Part shown: positions 61,347 to 64,000 of the stretch, piece after piece | How positions within the stretch are numbered: position 1 is the stretch's first letter | Layout of the letters: every line of letters begins with the position of its first letter | NCBI RefSeq assembly: GCF_000711295.1 | Contig: NZ_JOMJ01000003.1 | Span: 2,057,501 to 2,121,500, forward strand | Direction of reading: 5' to 3' | DNA: 64,000 nucleotides | From: Desulfohalovibrio reitneri | Lineage (GTDB): Bacteria; Desulfobacterota; Desulfovibrionia; Desulfovibrionales; Desulfovibrionaceae | Made by a program: the position numbers and the translations under genes | Notes under the pieces: generated by a model | Database searches by the model: none | What the model saw: only the letters and a program-made list of their open reading frames with translations | Told to the model about the DNA's origin: nothing

Positions 61347-62057
61347 ATGCGCACAAATCCCCACATGACCCCGGAATTCCTGCAACGCCTCCAAGCCAAC
61401 GAGCGACGGCAGATTCTCAAGGGCGTTCTGCCCGCCGGCCTTTTTCGCTTCAGGGCTTGGCGGCGTTATCGCAAGCACTTCCCTAGAGCATTCGTTTCCA
61501 GCGACAGCCAGGTGAGCCTGAAAGCCGACATTGGCGAACAGTGCATCATCCAGTCCGCGACCATCGGCGACAACGTGGCGGTGGGTAGGTACACGGGCAT
61601 TAACACGAAAACCGCGCTGAACGGCCTCGGACGCATTGTGGTCGGAGGATTCTGCGGTATTGGCCCGGATTGCTACATCTGGTCCGAAAACCACAATACG
61701 CGATACTTGGCTAACTTCGCTCTGGAAACCACGCTGCACGGGACGCAGGGTGAGTACGAGGAGTTTGTGGGCCGGGAAATCGTCATCGGCAACGACGTCT
61801 GGATCGGCCGCGGCGTGACGATTCTGGCCGGTGCGCGCATTGGGGACGGCAGTGTGGTCGCGGCGGGCAGCGTGGTGACCGCCGGGGAGTACCCGCCCTA
61901 CGCCGTGCTCGGCGGGGTGCCCGCCAAGGTGATCAAAATGCGGTTTTCCGAACGCACCATTGAACGGCTGTTGGAAATGCGTTGGTGGGACCGTCCCGCT
62001 GAAGAGATTTTCGGGCCGCTGCTGACCACACTGCGACAAACGGATTTCCTAGAGTGA
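61347..62057 (+). CDS. Hexapeptide-repeat acyltransferase
   Basis: The 236-residue protein has left-handed beta-helix repeats (about 60-200), with NDVWIGRGVTILAGARIGDGSVVAAGSVVT and PPYAVLGGVPAKVIKMRF typical of xenobiotic and sugar O-acetyltransferases. It would acetylate a glycan hydroxyl. An HN pair in WSENHNTRYL (about 112-121) likely supplies the catalytic histidine. Its stop overlaps the next gene (GTGA). Confidence 0.87.
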   Translation: MRTNPHMTPEFLQRLQANERRQILKGVLPAGLFRFRAWRRYRKHFPRAFVSSDSQVSLKADIGEQCIIQSATIGDNVAVGRYTGINTKTALNGLGRIVVGGFCGIGPDCYIWSENHNTRYLANFALETTLHGTQGEYEEFVGREIVIGNDVWIGRGVTILAGARIGDGSVVAAGSVVTAGEYPPYAVLGGVPAKVIKMRFSERTIERLLEMRWWDRPAEEIFGPLLTTLRQTDFLE

Positions 62058-63262
62058 GCTATCTGATCTTTTGCTCCTTCGAAGTCGGCGGCTTCCCCTA
62101 CAAAATGGCGGAATTGTTGAACCGGCTTGGCCACGAAACCTTCTACGTTTCGGTGGACGCCATCGCCTCGGGGCATGACTCCACCCGTTACCATTACGAT
62201 GTGGGGGATGTTCTTTGGGACCTGAGTGGGCGCTTCGCGCACACACTCGACTCGCGGCCGGGCATCCGCAAACAGTTGAGGGAACTGGCCGGGGAACTGG
62301 ACATCAAGGGCTGCCTGGCCACGGGCAATCTGTCCTATCTGCTGGCCGAGGCTGGCATACCATACCACTACTGGACGTACGGCTCGGACCTCGACCAGAA
62401 CTGCTTCGACCCTGTGCACCATCCCTCCATACCCGCCTGGAAATGGCCCCTGCTTCGCCTGGGGTTCCGCTTTCGCACGCGCCGCAGGCAGCGCCGCTCC
62501 TACCGTTTGGCGAGCCGGGTCATGTTCGCCCCGCACCAGAAACCGATGGCCTTGGACGTCTTTCCGGGAAGGGAACTGTTCTTTCTGCCGCACTTCCTTA
62601 CGCCCATGCCCTACGAGCAATTGGCCGAATTCAAGCGGCGAGCCAAGGCAGAAATTTGTGCCAAGCTGGGCTGCGACCGGTACGTTTTCTCCGCCACCCG
62701 ACACGAATGGGCGGGCTTTCTCAAGGAGTACAAAGACAACAAGCGCAACGACGTGCTCATCAGGGCGTTCGAGCGCTTCGTTCGTCTGGCGCCGGAGCAG
62801 GACACCCGGCTAGTTCTGGTGGAAAAGGGTAACGACGTGGAGGAATCAAGGCGATTGATCGAGGAGTTGGGCATTGCCGGGCGCGTGGTTTGGGTCAAGC
62901 CCATGCCCCGGGGTGAACTCGATGAATACTACGCCGGGGCGGATTTCTGCCTGGCCCAGTTCGGTACGCCCGTTTTCAGCTTCGCTGTGCTGGAGCCGCT
63001 GGCTAACGCCACCCCCTGCGTTTCCCATACCGACAGCGCCAACGACGTCCCCATCTACAAGAGCTTTCCGCCGATACACAACAGCGTCGACCCCGAGGAC
63101 ATCGCCAGGTACATGGCCGAGACATTGGCCACTCCCGGCAAGCGAGATGCCCTTGGCCGCGAGGCTTGGCAATGGATAGTGGACAACTGCTCGGAAGAAG
63201 TGTTCGCGGCCAGCTTCACGAACATGTTCCAAAGCCCTCCCAAGGGAATACTGAGACCGTAA
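62054..63262 (+). CDS. Glycosyltransferase, GT4-like fold
   Basis: The start is GTG at 62054. The 402-residue protein has a GT-B layout: an N-terminal half with a VGGFPYKMAELLNRLGHE segment, and a C-terminal half with RLVLVEKGNDVEESRRLIEELGIAGRVVWVKPMPRGELDEYYAGADFCLAQF (about 255-305) and the donor-site acidic region FSFAVLEPLANATPCVSH. It probably transfers one sugar to the lipid-linked glycan. The sugar is unknown. Confidence 0.8.
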   Translation: MSYLIFCSFEVGGFPYKMAELLNRLGHETFYVSVDAIASGHDSTRYHYDVGDVLWDLSGRFAHTLDSRPGIRKQLRELAGELDIKGCLATGNLSYLLAEAGIPYHYWTYGSDLDQNCFDPVHHPSIPAWKWPLLRLGFRFRTRRRQRRSYRLASRVMFAPHQKPMALDVFPGRELFFLPHFLTPMPYEQLAEFKRRAKAEICAKLGCDRYVFSATRHEWAGFLKEYKDNKRNDVLIRAFERFVRLAPEQDTRLVLVEKGNDVEESRRLIEELGIAGRVVWVKPMPRGELDEYYAGADFCLAQFGTPVFSFAVLEPLANATPCVSHTDSANDVPIYKSFPPIHNSVDPEDIARYMAETLATPGKRDALGREAWQWIVDNCSEEVFAASFTNMFQSPPKGILRP

Positions 63263-63363
63263 CAAGCCATGAAGATGAGTAAACGAAGCCGGGGTCGGAG
63301 CATGTGCAGCCCCATGGGCAGCGCGCAGGCGGGGAGACCCGCGGATTGCGAGGGGCGGACATC

Positions 63364-64000
63364 ATGTGCGGCATAGCCGGGTTCACCGGCGAGCCGGACT
63401 CCCGGCTCCTCAATTCCATGTGCGCCTCCATCGTGCACCGGGGGCCGGACGACCAGGGGTGCTACCACGACGAACGCGTGTCCATCGGAATGCGCAGGCT
63501 GGCCATCGTGGACATCGAATCCGGCCAGCAGCCCATCGCCAACGAAGACGAGACCGTCTGGGCCGTGTTCAACGGGGAGATCTACAATTTCGAAGACTTG
63601 CGCCGCGGGCTGGTCGAGCGCGGGCACAAACTGCGCACTCACCACTCGGACACGGAGACCATCGTGCATCTGTACGAGGAGCACGGACCGGAGTGGGTCG
63701 AGCACGTCTGGGGCATGTTCGGGCTGGCCGTGTGGGACAAGCGGCGAGGACGGTTGTGCCTGTATCGCGACCGGCTTGGCAAAAAGCCGCTCTACTGGGC
63801 GCGTAGCGGCCGGGACATCGTCTTCGGCTCCGAGATCAAGTCGCTGCTCCTGCATCCCGGGGTCTCGAGGGAGCCCGACCCAACCGCGCTTTTCCAGTAC
63901 TTCGGGCTCAAGAACACCAGCGCCCCGCGCACGGCCTACCGCGACATCCGCCAGCTGGAGCCGGGCCAAATGCTCGTCTGGCAGGACGGTGAGATCGAGA
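63364..64000 (+). CDS. asnB: Asparagine synthase-like amidotransferase, partial
   Basis: The gene starts with MCGIAGFTG, Cys2 being the glutaminase nucleophile, followed by SIVHRGPDDQG, FNGEIYNFEDLRR and RDRLGKKPLYW. 212 codons are visible, covering the glutaminase domain; the synthase domain is outside the window. It is the second such paralogue here (first at 31969-33858) and probably amidates a uronic or nonulosonic acid carboxyl group. Confidence 0.9.
   Translation, partial: MCGIAGFTGEPDSRLLNSMCASIVHRGPDDQGCYHDERVSIGMRRLAIVDIESGQQPIANEDETVWAVFNGEIYNFEDLRRGLVERGHKLRTHHSDTETIVHLYEEHGPEWVEHVWGMFGLAVWDKRRGRLCLYRDRLGKKPLYWARSGRDIVFGSEIKSLLLHPGVSREPDPTALFQYFGLKNTSAPRTAYRDIRQLEPGQMLVWQDGEIE

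Overview
This is a GC-rich (mid-60s % by eye) Gram-negative chromosome segment. A periplasmic OmpA-type protein, lipoprotein signals, surface-glycan genes and small zinc and Fe-S proteins fit a sulfate reducer of the Desulfovibrionales. That assignment rests on general family resemblance, not on a marker gene, and is moderately confident.

Layout. (1) 1 to about 9.34 kb: left (early) part of a Mu-like transposable prophage, read leftwards. A repressor and a lipoprotein run rightwards. Ner-like, MuA, MuB, a winged-helix protein, Gam, an HU homologue, small proteins and a DnaB-type helicase run leftwards and leave the window. (2) 9.3-22 kb: host genes in a loose, repeat-rich region: a short QueG-like Fe-S protein, an O-antigen ligase/polymerase, a cupin, a YgjP-type metallopeptidase, a FapA-family protein, a VWA-TSP3-OmpA protein, a DUF2721 protein, a CGGC protein, a C-methyltransferase-like protein and a C69 dipeptidase. 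Five copies of one interspersed repeat and two long related hairpins lie between them. (3) 22-26.7 kb: a MarR regulator and a ProVWX glycine betaine ABC transporter, then a methyltransferase. (4) 26.7-29 kb: small host genes. (5) 29-36.4 kb: polyprenol-type and family 2 glycosyltransferases, an asparagine-synthase-like amidotransferase, an AglD-like membrane protein, a methyltransferase and an APS kinase. (6) 36.5-64 kb: one very long rightward glycan operon with many ATGA-type overlaps.

The last cluster makes a nucleotide-activated nonulosonic acid of the pseudaminic type. PseB and PseC make the amino sugar. A trifunctional protein joins PseG to an acetyltransferase and a formyltransferase. 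PseI makes the nine-carbon acid and PseF activates it. The flanking genes predict heavy decoration: a HisH/HisF/PseA amidination set, an FkbH-ACP-acyltransferase cassette, a PIG-L deacetylase, an oxidoreductase/aminotransferase pair, a second NeuB-family synthase, three methyltransferases, and a sulfotransferase whose donor PAPS could come from the nearby APS kinase. An ABC exporter, a KpsC/S-like transferase, a glycosyltransferase and a hexapeptide acyltransferase would assemble and move the product. Flagellin glycosylation, O-antigen and capsule all remain possible.

The most unusual points are a transposable phage with its own HU and DnaB, a lipoprotein gene coupled to the phage repressor, the repeat family, and the PseG-acetyltransferase-formyltransferase fusion within a multiply decorating pathway.
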